This document shows, in pieces, positions 1 through 6,987 of a stretch of 64,000 bases of DNA. Source of the DNA: Ramlibacter sp. Lineage in GTDB: Bacteria; Pseudomonadota; Gammaproteobacteria; Burkholderiales; Burkholderiaceae_C. Position 1 is the first letter of the stretch. Every line of letters starts with the position of its first letter. The notes below the pieces were generated by a model. That model searched no databases. It had not been told where the DNA came from and saw nothing but the letters and a program-made list of their open reading frames with translations. A program made the translations under genes and the position numbers. Location: contig JAHBZM010000001.1 of the NCBI GenBank assembly GCA_019635435.1, positions 1,984,001 through 2,048,000 on the forward strand. Direction: 5' to 3'.

Positions 1-72
1 CTTCTTGATCTCTTCCTCGCTGGCGTTCTTGGGGACGCCGAGGATTTCGTAAAAGTCGCGTTTGGTAGCCAT
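1..72 (-). CDS. dnaJ: DnaJ chaperone, N-terminal fragment (runs off the window)
   Basis: Only the first 24 codons are present; the gene continues beyond base 1. The reverse-strand translation starts MATKRDFYEILGVPKNASEE, the hallmark beginning of the J domain (helix I, 'DFYEILGV'). DnaJ is the Hsp40 co-chaperone that stimulates the DnaK ATPase and delivers unfolded clients. It lies 95 bases downstream of dnaK on the same strand, giving the usual order grpE-dnaK-dnaJ, so the genes are probably partly co-transcribed. The family assignment is firm despite the short fragment because sequence and context agree. Confidence 0.93.
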   Translation of the reverse strand, partial: MATKRDFYEILGVPKNASEEEIKK

Positions 73-167
73 GTTGTTCCGTCAGCCAATCGTGCAAAAA
101 AGCCGCGCGGGCCAGTGTGGGAGACTGGACCGGCGCGGCGGGGCAATGAGGCGCCTGGCGCCGGTCA

Positions 168-2096
168 TCAGCCCTTCTTGACTTCCTTGACTTCGGCGTC
201 GACGACGTTGTCGTCCGCGGGCGCGGCAGACGCGGCTTGCGCGCCGTCCGGACCGGCCGCAGCCTGGGCGGCCTGCATGTCGGCGTACATCTTCTCGCCC
301 AGTTTCTGGCTTGCCGTCATCAGCTCGTTGCTTTTCTCGTCGATCGCGGCCTTGTCCTCGCCCTTGAGTGCTTCCTCAAGGGCCTTGATCGAGGCCTCGA
401 TCTTTTCCTTCTCGCCGGCGTCCAGCTTGTCGCCATGCTCGCCCAGGCTCTTGTTCACGCTGTGCACCAGCGCCTCGCCCTGGTTGCGGGCCTGCACGAG
501 CTCGAGCTTCTTCTTGTCGTCGGCCGCGTTGAGCTCGGCGTCTTTCACCATCTTCTGGATTTCTTCTTCCGACAGGCCCGAGTTGGCCTTGATGGTGATC
601 TTGTTTTCCTTGCCGGTGCCCTTGTCCTTGGCGCCCACGTGCAGGATGCCGTTGGCGTCGATGTCGAACGACACCTCGATCTGCGGCGTGCCGCGCGCGG
701 CCGGCGGAATGCCCTCGAGGTTGAACTCGCCCAGCAGCTTGTTGGCGTTGGCCAGCTCGCGCTCGCCCTGGAACACCTTGATGGTCACGGCCGGCTGGTT
801 GTCGTCGGCGGTCGAGAAGGTCTGCGCGAACTTGGTCGGGATGGTCGTGTTCTTGGTGATCATCTTGGTCATCACGCCGCCCAGGGTTTCGATGCCCAGG
901 CTCAGAGGCGTCACGTCCAGCAGCAGCACGTCCTTGCGGTCACCGCTGAGCACCTGGCCCTGGATGGCGGCGCCCACGGCCACGGCTTCGTCGGGGTTCA
1001 CGTCCTTGCGCGGTTCCTTGCCGAAGAATTCCTTGACCTTGTCCTGCACCTTGGGCATGCGGGTCATGCCACCGACCAGGATCACGTCATGGATGTCGCT
1101 CACGCTCACGCCGGCATCCTTGATGGCGGTGCGGCAGGGCGCGATGGTGCGCTCGATCAGTTCCTCGACCAGGGCTTCGAGCTTGGCACGGCTGAGCTTG
1201 ATGTTCAGGTGCTTGGGGCCCGAGGCATCGGCGGTTACGTAGGGCAGGTTGATGTCGGTGGCGGCGCTGTTGGACAGCTCGATCTTGGCCTTTTCAGCGG
1301 CCTCCTTGAGGCGCTGCAGGGCCAGCACGTCCTTGCCCAGGTCCACGCCCTGTTCCTTCTTGAACTCGGCAATGATGTAGTCGATGATGCGCTGGTCGAA
1401 GTCTTCGCCGCCCAGGAAGGTGTCGCCGTTGGTGGAGAGCACTTCGAACTGCTTCTCGCCATCGACATCAGCGATCTCGATGATGGACACGTCGAACGTG
1501 CCGCCACCCAGGTCATAGACGGCGATCTTGCGGTCGCCCTTTTCCTGCTTGTCCAGGCCAAAGGCCAGGGCTGCCGCGGTCGGCTCGTTGATGATGCGCT
1601 TGACGTCCAGGCCCGCGATGCGGCCAGCATCCTTGGTGGCCTGGCGCTGGGCGTCGTTGAAGTACGCGGGCACGGTGATCACGGCTTCGGTGACCGGCTC
1701 GCCCAGGTAGTCTTCCGCGGTCTTCTTCATCTTGCGCAGGATGTCGGCCGACACCTGCTGGGCCGAGATCTGCTTGCCGCGCACTTCGACCCAGGCGTCA
1801 CCGTTGTCGGCGGCCACGATCTTGTAGGGCATCAGGTCGATGTCCTTCTGCACTTCCTTCTCGGAAAACTTGCGGCCGATCAGGCGCTTGACCGCGTACA
1901 GGGTGTTCTTGGGGTTGGTCACGGCCTGGCGCTTGGCCGAGGCACCGACCAGCACCTCGCCATCTTCCTGGTAGGCGACGATGGAGGGGGTGGTGCGCGC
2001 GCCCTCGGAGTTCTCGATCACCCGGGGGGTGTTGCCTTCCATGACGGACACGCACGAGTTGGTGGTGCCCAGGTCAATGCCGATGATTCTTGCCAT
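168..2096 (-). CDS. dnaK: Molecular chaperone DnaK (Hsp70)
   Basis: A 642-residue Hsp70, full length for the family. The nucleotide-binding domain opens with MARIIGIDLGTTNSCVSV (phosphate loop 1), followed by the second phosphate motif 'YDLGGGTFDVSI' near residue 195 and 'ILVGGMTRMP' near residue 340. The substrate-binding domain starts after the linker 'DVLLLDVTPLSLGIE', and the C-terminus ends in the charged tail 'VVDAEVKEVKKG'. It is an ATP-driven cytoplasmic foldase working with DnaJ and GrpE, both adjacent. A ribosome site (GCAGGAG) precedes the ATG. A sigma32-like promoter lies in the 77-base gap after grpE. Confidence 0.98.
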   Translation of the reverse strand: MARIIGIDLGTTNSCVSVMEGNTPRVIENSEGARTTPSIVAYQEDGEVLVGASAKRQAVTNPKNTLYAVKRLIGRKFSEKEVQKDIDLMPYKIVAADNGDAWVEVRGKQISAQQVSADILRKMKKTAEDYLGEPVTEAVITVPAYFNDAQRQATKDAGRIAGLDVKRIINEPTAAALAFGLDKQEKGDRKIAVYDLGGGTFDVSIIEIADVDGEKQFEVLSTNGDTFLGGEDFDQRIIDYIIAEFKKEQGVDLGKDVLALQRLKEAAEKAKIELSNSAATDINLPYVTADASGPKHLNIKLSRAKLEALVEELIERTIAPCRTAIKDAGVSVSDIHDVILVGGMTRMPKVQDKVKEFFGKEPRKDVNPDEAVAVGAAIQGQVLSGDRKDVLLLDVTPLSLGIETLGGVMTKMITKNTTIPTKFAQTFSTADDNQPAVTIKVFQGERELANANKLLGEFNLEGIPPAARGTPQIEVSFDIDANGILHVGAKDKGTGKENKITIKANSGLSEEEIQKMVKDAELNAADDKKKLELVQARNQGEALVHSVNKSLGEHGDKLDAGEKEKIEASIKALEEALKGEDKAAIDEKSNELMTASQKLGEKMYADMQAAQAAAGPDGAQAASAAPADDNVVDAEVKEVKKG

Positions 2097-2134
2097 TTTG
2101 GTTGCTCCTGCAGTATCAGATTCAGATGTGGGTT

Positions 2135-2162
2135 ACTTGTGGATAAGTCAGATCGTTTCAAG
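2135..2162 (-). promoter_or_regulatory. Candidate sigma32 heat-shock promoter for dnaK
   Basis: Read on the minus strand, CTTGAAA (bases 2162-2156) is followed after 13 bases by CCACAAGT (2142-2135). This resembles the sigma32 pattern CTTGAAA-N13/14-CCCCATNT. It lies about 40 bases upstream of the dnaK start, inside the grpE-dnaK gap. The -35 match is strong; the -10 match is partial. No CIRCE (HrcA) operator was seen. Confidence 0.5.
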
Positions 2163-2173
2163 CCCGGGGCGCG

Positions 2174-2746
2174 TCATTTGGGCGCGGCCACGGTGACCAG
2201 CGCGGGCCGCAGGATGCGCTCGGCAATCGAGTAGCCTTTTTGCAGCACGCTGACCACGGTGTTGGCTTCCTGATCGGCCGGCACCATGGAAATCGCCTGG
2301 TGCTGGTGCGGGTCGAACCTGCTGCCCGCGGTGGGGTTGATCTCCAGCACCTTGTTGCGCTCCAGCGCGCTCTTGAGCTGGCGCAGCGTGGCCTCGGCCC
2401 CTTCGCGGATCTGCTCGAGCGTGGCGTCCTGGATGGCCAGGCCGGCCTCGAGGCTGTCGGTGACCGGCAGCAGGCTGTCGGCGAACGACTCCACGGCAAA
2501 CTTGCGCGCCTTGGTGATTTCTTCCTCGGCGCGGCGGCGGGCGTTTTCGGCCTCGGCCTTGGCGCGCAGGAACTGGTCGGCGAGGTCGGCGTTCTTGGCC
2601 TGCAGCAGGGCCAGCTCGGCCTGGGCCGCGCTCAGGGCCTCGGCCTCGTTGGCGGCAGCGGCGGCCTCGAGTTCTTCGGGGCTCATGGGCGTGCCCGGGT
2701 CCATCTGGCCGGGCTGTTGGGGGTCTTGGGGTTGGTTCTCGCTCAT
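2174..2746 (-). CDS. grpE: Nucleotide exchange factor GrpE
   Basis: A 190-residue GrpE. The acidic, Gln/Pro-rich N-terminus is followed by a long Ala/Glu-rich coiled coil (about residues 28-75, 'LSAAQAELALLQAKNADLADQ'). The C-terminal beta domain contains 'HQAISMVPADQEANTVVSVLQKGY', a conserved GrpE signature region. It releases ADP from DnaK and acts as the thermosensor of the Hsp70 cycle. It is the first gene of the chaperone cluster, 77 bases upstream of dnaK. Length and domain order are normal for proteobacteria. Confidence 0.96.
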   Translation of the reverse strand: MSENQPQDPQQPGQMDPGTPMSPEELEAAAAANEAEALSAAQAELALLQAKNADLADQFLRAKAEAENARRRAEEEITKARKFAVESFADSLLPVTDSLEAGLAIQDATLEQIREGAEATLRQLKSALERNKVLEINPTAGSRFDPHQHQAISMVPADQEANTVVSVLQKGYSIAERILRPALVTVAAPK

Positions 2747-2781
2747 TCCGGGATAACTTTTGTCTGGTAAGGCTGCAGGGC

Positions 2782-2809
2782 AGCTTGGGGCCCAGAAGCC
2801 CTTTTCAAG
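2782..2809 (-). promoter_or_regulatory. Candidate sigma32 promoter for grpE, overlapping a hairpin
   Basis: On the minus strand CTTGAAAAG (2809-2801) is followed after about 13 bases by CCCCAAGCT (2790-2782), close to the heat-shock consensus. It would give a leader of roughly 30-35 bases before the grpE ATG. The -35 element sits within a 9-bp stem-loop (GAAGCCCTT 2795-2803 with AAGGGCTTC 2812-2820) that also covers the stop codon of the upstream HxlR-type gene. Terminator and promoter functions may therefore share this DNA. Confidence 0.5.
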
Positions 2810-2818
2810 ACAAGGGCT

Positions 2819-3190
2819 TCAGATTTCGGCGTGGCCGGCGCTGGCGGCCCACCCCGTGGCCCAGTGGTTCAGGGGCTTGAGGTGGCGCAGCAGGTCGGCG
2901 CCCAGCGGGGTCAGAGTGTAGCCGTCCTCACCGGGCGCCAGCAGCTGCGCCTCGCGCAGCTCGCGCAAACGCCCGTTCAGCACCGACGGCGACATGTCGC
3001 TGCAGCTGGCGCGCAGCAGCCGGAAGCTCTGGGGGTGGCCGTCACGCAGCTCCCAGAGCACGCGCAGCGCGCCGCGCCGGCCCAGCAGGTCCAGCAGCGC
3101 CATCACGGGGCGGCCGGTGGTGGAGCCGCGCACCGGGCGGCCGGGCAGGGGAAGGGGCGAATTCATCAATTTATTGTAGTTGGAGTCCAT
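2819..3190 (-). CDS. HxlR-type winged-helix transcriptional regulator
   Basis: A 123-residue small DNA-binding protein. The core 'LLGRRGALRVLWELRDG' followed by 'SFRLLRASCSDMSPSVLNGRLRELREAQLL' and a wing ('GYTLTPLGADLLRHL') matches the HxlR/MarR-like winged helix. It is similar in length and pattern to the second regulator at 6496-6804, so the two are paralogues. It is divergent from the carboxymuconolactone-decarboxylase-family gene; the shared gap contains two near-identical 17-bp palindromes, the likely operators. A start at 3166 (MNSPLPLP) is possible instead, because a TACAAT box lies directly in front of it. Confidence 0.8.
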   Translation of the reverse strand: MDSNYNKLMNSPLPLPGRPVRGSTTGRPVMALLDLLGRRGALRVLWELRDGHPQSFRLLRASCSDMSPSVLNGRLRELREAQLLAPGEDGYTLTPLGADLLRHLKPLNHWATGWAASAGHAEI

Positions 3191-3208
3191 GTCCAGTGGG
3201 CGACATGT

Positions 3209-3256
3209 GCTACGGAATGCGTAGCGCTAGAGTTGAGTCGCTACGGATTCCGTAGC
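3209..3256. promoter_or_regulatory. Tandem palindromic operator (two 17-bp sites, 31 bp apart)
   Basis: Site 1 is GCTACGGAATGCGTAGC (3209-3225) and site 2 is GCTACGGATTCCGTAGC (3240-3256). Site 2 is a perfect palindrome around a single central base; site 1 has one mismatch. Their starts are 31 bp apart, three helical turns, so bound dimers would lie on the same face of the DNA. They occupy the middle of the gap between the divergent HxlR-type regulator and the CMD-family gene, where an autoregulatory repressor would bind. Confidence 0.75.
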
Positions 3257-3287
3257 GCATAGTGACCATCCATCAAGGACTACCATC

Positions 3288-3863
3288 ATGTTAAATACGA
3301 AAAATTCCGCGCAAGGCCCTCGCGTGGCCCCGCTGGAGCCGCCGTTCACCCCCGAGATGCAGGCGCTGCTGACCAAAATCACCCCACCGGCCGCGCCCAA
3401 CATCCTGGCGCTGTTCCGCACGCTGGCCCACCACCCTGACCTGGCCGAGCGCATGGCTGGCTGGGGCGGCTTTCTGCTGGGCAAGCGGGCCGCGCTCGCG
3501 TTGCGCGACCGCGAGGTGGTGATCAACCGCGTCTGTGCGCGCTGCGGCGCCGAGTACGAGTGGGGCGTGCATGTGGCGGCCTTTGGCAAGGCCGCCGGTT
3601 TTGACGATGCGCAGAACCGCGCCATTGCCGACCCGGGCGCCGACGACAGCGCGCTCACGCCGCGCGACCGCCTGCTGGTGCAGATGGTGGACGAGTTGCA
3701 CGACAGCGGCACGGTGGGCGATGCCCTGTGGTCGGCGCTGGCTGAGCTCTGGACGCCACCGCAGCTGATCGAACTGCTGATGCTGGCGGGCTGGTACCAC
3801 GCGATCAGCTACGTCTGCAATGCGCTGCGGGTGCCGCGGGAGGACTGGGGGGCGCGGTGGTGA
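3288..3863 (+). CDS. Carboxymuconolactone decarboxylase (AhpD-like) family protein
   Basis: A 191-residue all-helical CMD-family protein. It carries the AhpD-type redox motif C-x-x-C followed by His: 'RVCARCGAEYEWGVHVA' (Cys near residues 83 and 86, His near 94). The motif suggests a thiol-based peroxidase or reductase activity rather than true gamma-carboxymuconolactone decarboxylation. RBS AAGGA precedes the ATG. It is divergent from an HxlR-type regulator; such regulators often respond to electrophiles or oxidants, which fits a stress-response role. The substrate is unknown. Confidence 0.85.
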   Translation: MLNTKNSAQGPRVAPLEPPFTPEMQALLTKITPPAAPNILALFRTLAHHPDLAERMAGWGGFLLGKRAALALRDREVVINRVCARCGAEYEWGVHVAAFGKAAGFDDAQNRAIADPGADDSALTPRDRLLVQMVDELHDSGTVGDALWSALAELWTPPQLIELLMLAGWYHAISYVCNALRVPREDWGARW

Positions 3864-3885
3864 GGGGGTTGTCGTCTGGCGCTCG

Positions 3886-4126
3886 CGCTTCGCGGCAGGG
3901 GCTGGGCGGCGGGGGCTCACACTGGGGCGGTGGGCGCTGTGCGCCCACTTCGCTGCGATGCTCACCGCAGGGTCGCACCGCAGAACTCGCTGCGTGCGCT
4001 TTGCGCACTCCGCTCAGACAGCTGCGGTGAGTCAGATGACGAAGCGGGCTTTGCCCGCCGACCCCGCGCCTGCGCTTCTCGCCGCCCCAGAGATCGCCTC
4101 CGCCGCCCAGCCCCTGCCGCGAAGCG
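3886..4126 (+). repeat. Structured repeat family A, copy 1 (candidate structured RNA or DNA element)
   Basis: A 241-base GC-rich element bounded by a perfect 27-bp inverted repeat (3886-3912 with 4100-4126). Inside, in order, are: closing helix 3922-3929/4083-4090 (8 bp); hairpin 3930-3937/3941-3948 (8 bp, 3-nt loop); helix 3976-3983/4022-4029 (8 bp) enclosing hairpin 3994-3999/4003-4008 (6 bp, 3-nt loop); and hairpin 4044-4049/4053-4058 (6 bp, 3-nt loop). Copy 2 lies inverted at 4169-4405 with the same helices and spacings but different paired bases. Together with copy 2 it fills most of the 616-bp gap between the CMD-family gene and ridA. No credible coding sequence lies in that gap. Confidence 0.8.
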
Positions 4127-4168
4127 GGGAAGTGGCGTGCCAGCTGTGGGCGTGCCTGCATCGTCTCA

Positions 4169-4405
4169 GCAAAGGCGTGTGCGCCCGGGCTGGGGTGCGC
4201 CTCTGGCGCGCCGAGTAGCGCAGGGCTGGTGGCCGCGCGCGCAGCGCGCTTCGTCCTCTGACTCGTCGTGGTTGTTTGAGCGCAGCGCGCAAGGCGCGCG
4301 TAGCGAGTTCCACGACGGGCCGCCAGCCCGAGCAACGCAGGGCAGTCACCGCAACGCGGTGACCGCGCCAGTGAAGCGCCCCGGCCCGGGCGCACACGCC
4401 TTTGC
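4169..4405 (-). repeat. Structured repeat family A, copy 2 (inverted)
   Basis: A 237-base element read on the minus strand. It is bounded by a perfect 22-bp inverted repeat (4169-4190 with 4384-4405). Helices corresponding to copy 1 are 4364-4371/4203-4210, 4356-4363/4345-4352, 4310-4317/4264-4271, 4294-4299/4285-4290 and 4244-4249/4235-4240. Interior spacings equal those of copy 1 (27 nt before the third helix, 38 nt inside it, 14 nt and 24 nt after it). The unpaired sequence starting AACTCGCT is conserved, whereas paired positions change in a compensatory way. The 63-base cores (3984-4046 and 4247-4309) align without gaps. Confidence 0.8.
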
Positions 4406-4479
4406 CGCGCGCAAACCCGCGTGCAAAAAAACGCAGGAGCCCGCAACCCGGTATTCTCCCGAACCCAAGGAGAAAGCAA

Positions 4480-4860
4480 ATGGCAAGACAACTGATCAGC
4501 TCGGGCTCCACCTTCGAGCAGGACATGGGCTACTCACGCGCGGTGGTGGATGGCGAATGGGTGTTTGTGTCCGGCACCACGGGCTTTGACTACAGCACCA
4601 TGACCATCGCCGACGACGTGGTGGCCCAGACCGAGCAGTGCTTCAAGAACATCGAGGCGGCGCTTGAGCAGGCGGGCTCGGGCCTGCGTGACGTGGTGCG
4701 CGTGACCTACGTGCTGCCCAACGCCAAGGACTTTCCGCAGTGCTGGCCGGTGATGCGCAAGTACCTGGGCGAGGTGCGGCCCGCGGCCATGATGATCTCT
4801 GCCGGGCTGGCCGACGAGCGCATGCGCATCGAGATCGAGGTCACGGCCCGCAAGCCGTGA
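4480..4860 (+). CDS. RidA/YjgF family protein
   Basis: A 126-residue member of the RidA (YjgF/UK114) family. These trimeric cytoplasmic proteins deaminate reactive enamine/imine intermediates or act on related keto acids. The N-terminus has 'SSGSTFEQDMGYSRAVVDGEWVFVSGTTG'; the C-terminal 'DERMRIEIEVTARKP' contains the Arg usually needed for deaminase activity in true RidA. I chose the ATG at 4480 because AAGGAGA lies 8 bases upstream; a longer in-frame reading starts inside repeat family A. It is probably a distant RidA subfamily member, so the exact substrate is open. Confidence 0.85.
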   Translation: MARQLISSGSTFEQDMGYSRAVVDGEWVFVSGTTGFDYSTMTIADDVVAQTEQCFKNIEAALEQAGSGLRDVVRVTYVLPNAKDFPQCWPVMRKYLGEVRPAAMMISAGLADERMRIEIEVTARKP

Positions 4861-4871
4861 CCACTGCCACG

Positions 4872-5222
4872 TCAGTGCGCGTCGAGCAGTTCGACGTCGA
4901 ACTTGAGCGTGGCGTTGGGCGGGATCACCCCACCGGCGCCACGCGCGCCATAGCCCAGCGCCGCCGGGATGATCAGCGTGCGCTTGCCGCCGATCTTCAT
5001 GCCGGCCACGCCTTCGTCCCAGCCCTTGATGACCATGCCGGCGCCCAGCGAGAAAGCGAACGGGTCATTGCGGTCCAGGCTGGAGTCGAACTTGGCGCCT
5101 TGCGTGCCGTCGTTGTAGAGCCAGCCCGTGTAGTGCACATGCACATGCTGGCCAGCGGTGGCTTGCGCGCCGCTGCCCACGGTGGTGTCTTCGTACTGCA
5201 GGCCGGAGGGGGTGGTGATCAT
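4872..5222 (-). CDS. FKBP-type peptidyl-prolyl cis-trans isomerase
   Basis: A 116-residue single-domain FKBP without a signal peptide, so cytoplasmic. Characteristic stretches are 'VHVHYTGWLYNDGTQGAKFDSSLDR', 'GMVIKGWDEGVAGMKIGGKRTLIIPAALGYG' and the end 'ATLKFDVELLD'. These contain the aromatic pocket residues typical of active FKBPs. It catalyses proline isomerisation during folding. It lies tail-to-tail with ridA (11-base gap) and just downstream of the FAH-family gene on the same strand (28-base gap). Confidence 0.95.
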   Translation of the reverse strand: MITTPSGLQYEDTTVGSGAQATAGQHVHVHYTGWLYNDGTQGAKFDSSLDRNDPFAFSLGAGMVIKGWDEGVAGMKIGGKRTLIIPAALGYGARGAGGVIPPNATLKFDVELLDAH

Positions 5223-5250
5223 GGGGATTCCTTGGGTTCAGGGGTGAGGG

Positions 5251-6426
5251 TCAGGTCAGCAGGCCGCGCCGCGCAAGGTCGCGCATGAGGGCGCTGACGC
5301 CATAGGTCCACGGGGCGACTTCGTCGCAGTGGTGGACACGGTTGACGAGTGTACCCAGCCGCGGCGTGGCCACGGTGACCACGTCGCCCACGGCGTGCGT
5401 GAAGCCCTGGTCTGGCCCGAAGCGGTCCTGCGTGGGCGCGAACATGGTGCCCAGGAACAGCATGAAGCCGTCGGGGTACTGGTGGTAGCGGCCCATGGCC
5501 TGCGTGGCCAGGTCCAGCGGGTCGCGGCTGATCTGACCCAGCGAACTGGCGCCGCGCATCACAAAGCCGTCGGCTCCCGTGACCTGCATGGCCAGGTCGC
5601 AGCGGCGCACATCGTCAATGCCGAAGTGCCCGTCGAACAACCGGATGAACGGGCCGATCGCGCAGCTCGCGTTGTTGTCCTTGGCCTTGCCCAGCAGCAG
5701 CGCGCTGCGGCCTTCGAAGTCGCGCAGGTTGACGTCGTTGCCAAGCGTGGCGCCGCGCACCTCGCCGCGGCTGTTGACGGCCAGCACGATCTCGGGCTCG
5801 GGGTTGTTCCATTCACTGCGCGGGTGGATGCCCACCTGGGCGCCCGTGCCCACAGCGCTCAGCGGCTGCGACTTGGTGAAGATCTCGGCGTCGGGCCCGA
5901 TGCCCACCTCCAGGTACTGCGACCACACGCCCTGCGCGATCAGCACTTCCTTGAGCTTGAGGGCCTCGGGCGAGCCAGGCCGCACGCTGGCGAGGTTGTC
6001 GCCAATCACCTCGACCACCGCGCGCCGCACGGTCTCGGCGTGGCTCGCGTCGCCGCGCGCCTGCTCTTCGATCACGCGCTCGAGCATCGAGGCCACAAAG
6101 GTCACGCCCGCGGCCTTGACGGCCTGCAGGTCGCAGGGGGCCAGCAGCCAGGGCAGGGCCGGGTCGCGCCGGTCATGGGCGGAGTTGGCCAGCACCTCGC
6201 GCGTGGAGGCCAGCACGGGGCCGTGCGCCTCACGCACCGCGTCGGCCGCGTCGGGCCGCTCCAGCAGGGCGCTGGCCGTGGGCGCGATGTGCGACAGGTC
6301 GTGCAGCCCTTCGGGCGTGGCGCGGACCAGCACCGGGCCCTGGCCCTCCACCCAGACCCGCCCGACCAGCAGGGCCTGTGCGGCGTCATCGGGCAAGGCG
6401 GAGTTCAGTTCAAGATGTTCGTGCAT
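5251..6426 (-). CDS. Fumarylacetoacetate hydrolase (FAH) family protein
   Basis: A 391-residue protein whose C-terminal half has the FAH fold: 'SEWNNPEPEIVLAVNSRGEVRGATLGNDVNLRDFEGRSALLLGKAKDNNASCAIGPFIR' includes the acidic metal-binding residues. The roughly 170-residue N-terminal extension and the NNPEPE motif recall sugar-acid dehydratases of the XylX/keto-deoxy-pentonate type rather than true FAH. The likely reaction is dehydration or hydrolysis of a 2-keto acid using Mg2+. No pathway neighbour identifies its substrate. An HxlR-type regulator gene lies upstream, separated by a terminator. Confidence 0.8.
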   Translation of the reverse strand: MHEHLELNSALPDDAAQALLVGRVWVEGQGPVLVRATPEGLHDLSHIAPTASALLERPDAADAVREAHGPVLASTREVLANSAHDRRDPALPWLLAPCDLQAVKAAGVTFVASMLERVIEEQARGDASHAETVRRAVVEVIGDNLASVRPGSPEALKLKEVLIAQGVWSQYLEVGIGPDAEIFTKSQPLSAVGTGAQVGIHPRSEWNNPEPEIVLAVNSRGEVRGATLGNDVNLRDFEGRSALLLGKAKDNNASCAIGPFIRLFDGHFGIDDVRRCDLAMQVTGADGFVMRGASSLGQISRDPLDLATQAMGRYHQYPDGFMLFLGTMFAPTQDRFGPDQGFTHAVGDVVTVATPRLGTLVNRVHHCDEVAPWTYGVSALMRDLARRGLLT

Positions 6427-6444
6427 GGGGTGGTCTCAGGCAAG

Positions 6445-6470
6445 AAAAAAGGACAGGGTCGCCTGTCCTT
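6445..6470 (-). terminator. Rho-independent terminator after the second HxlR-type gene
   Basis: The 9-bp stem AAGGACAGG (6449-6457) with CCTGTCCTT (6462-6470) encloses a 4-base loop. On the minus strand it is followed by a run of six T (bases 6450-6445 complemented). It lies between the end of the regulator at 6496 and the FAH-family start at 6426, so it terminates the regulator transcript. Confidence 0.8.
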
Positions 6471-6495
6471 GGGGGTGACGGCCGGCGCCGCCGGC

Positions 6496-6804
6496 TTATT
6501 TCTTCTTGCCCTGGCTGGCGGTCCATTTGATGGCAAAGGCCTGCAGGTCGCTCAGGCGCTTGAGCAGGTCGACGCCACTGGCGGTCACGCTGTAGCCTTC
6601 GCTGCCATGGCCCACGAGGCCGGCTTCGCGCAGCTCCTTGAGGCGGGTGTTCAATGTGTTGGGGGTGATGCTGCCCACGCTGTCCTGCAGCAGCCGGAAG
6701 GTTTGCGCGTGGCCGTCTTTCAAGGCCCACAGCACGCGCATCGCGTAGCGGGACTCCAGCAGGCTCAGCAACTGGCCGACGGCAACGTTTTCCTTGGAAC
6801 TCAT
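6496..6804 (-). CDS. HxlR-type winged-helix regulator (paralogue of 2819-3190)
   Basis: A 102-residue single-domain DNA-binding protein. 'LLSLLESRYAMRVLWALKDGHAQTFRLLQDSVGSITPNTLNTRLKELREAGLVGHGSEGYSVTASG' gives the helix-turn-helix and wing. It aligns closely with the regulator at 2819-3190 ('RVLWELRDGHPQSFRLL', 'LNGRLRELREAQLL'). The target is unknown. The downstream FAH-family gene is separated by a terminator, so co-transcription is not implied. The Lys-rich tail may help DNA contact. Confidence 0.8.
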   Translation of the reverse strand: MSSKENVAVGQLLSLLESRYAMRVLWALKDGHAQTFRLLQDSVGSITPNTLNTRLKELREAGLVGHGSEGYSVTASGVDLLKRLSDLQAFAIKWTASQGKKK

Positions 6805-6912
6805 TCAGGGATCTCCTCTAAGCGCTGGGGCTTCTTCTTCGGGCGGGAAGGGCAGTGTACGCAGGATTTGCTACACAAACAATAGCGGCGCGACTATAGC
6901 GCAGTTTGTCCG

Positions 6913-6975
6913 ATGCTACAGGTTTCATAGCTGACAAGGCCCGCCAGCCATGGGCTCCGGGGCAAATTGCGCGAA
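6913..6975 (+). repeat. Short interspersed repeat family C, divergent copy
   Basis: The segment GCTACAGGTTTCATAGCTGA followed by GGCCCGCCAGCCATGGGCTC resembles the family C pattern: a T-rich TATAGC start, a GCCCGCC or GCCGCC stretch, then a CTGGACTCCAG-like core, here degraded to ATGGGCTCC. It lies in the 183-base gap between the HxlR-type gene and the MarR gene, which otherwise shows no gene. It is the weakest of the five copies. Confidence 0.45.
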
Positions 6976-6987
6976 AAAATGCCCGGT

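Noticed and set aside
73..167. Possible terminator between dnaK and dnaJ (GC-rich palindromes followed by TTTTTT on the minus strand)
   Set aside because: The T run is preceded only by a short, ambiguous stem (CCGCGCGG); dnaK-dnaJ read-through is equally likely, so no terminator is annotated.
237..2234. 665-residue open frame antisense to dnaK
   Set aside because: The frame is a shadow produced by strong GC third-position bias; its protein has His/Val/Ala-rich low-information sequence and no family motifs, while dnaK on the other strand is certain.
3288..3863. Annotation of the CMD-family protein as gamma-carboxymuconolactone decarboxylase (PcaC)
   Set aside because: It has an AhpD-like CxxC-His redox motif, is longer than PcaC, and no ortho-cleavage genes are nearby.
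3805..4589. Several overlapping 130-230-residue frames in the region around 3.8-4.6 kb
   Set aside because: They cover the family A repeats, are Arg/Pro/Ala-rich without motifs, and disagree with one another in strand and frame. The structure is better explained by paired inverted repeats.
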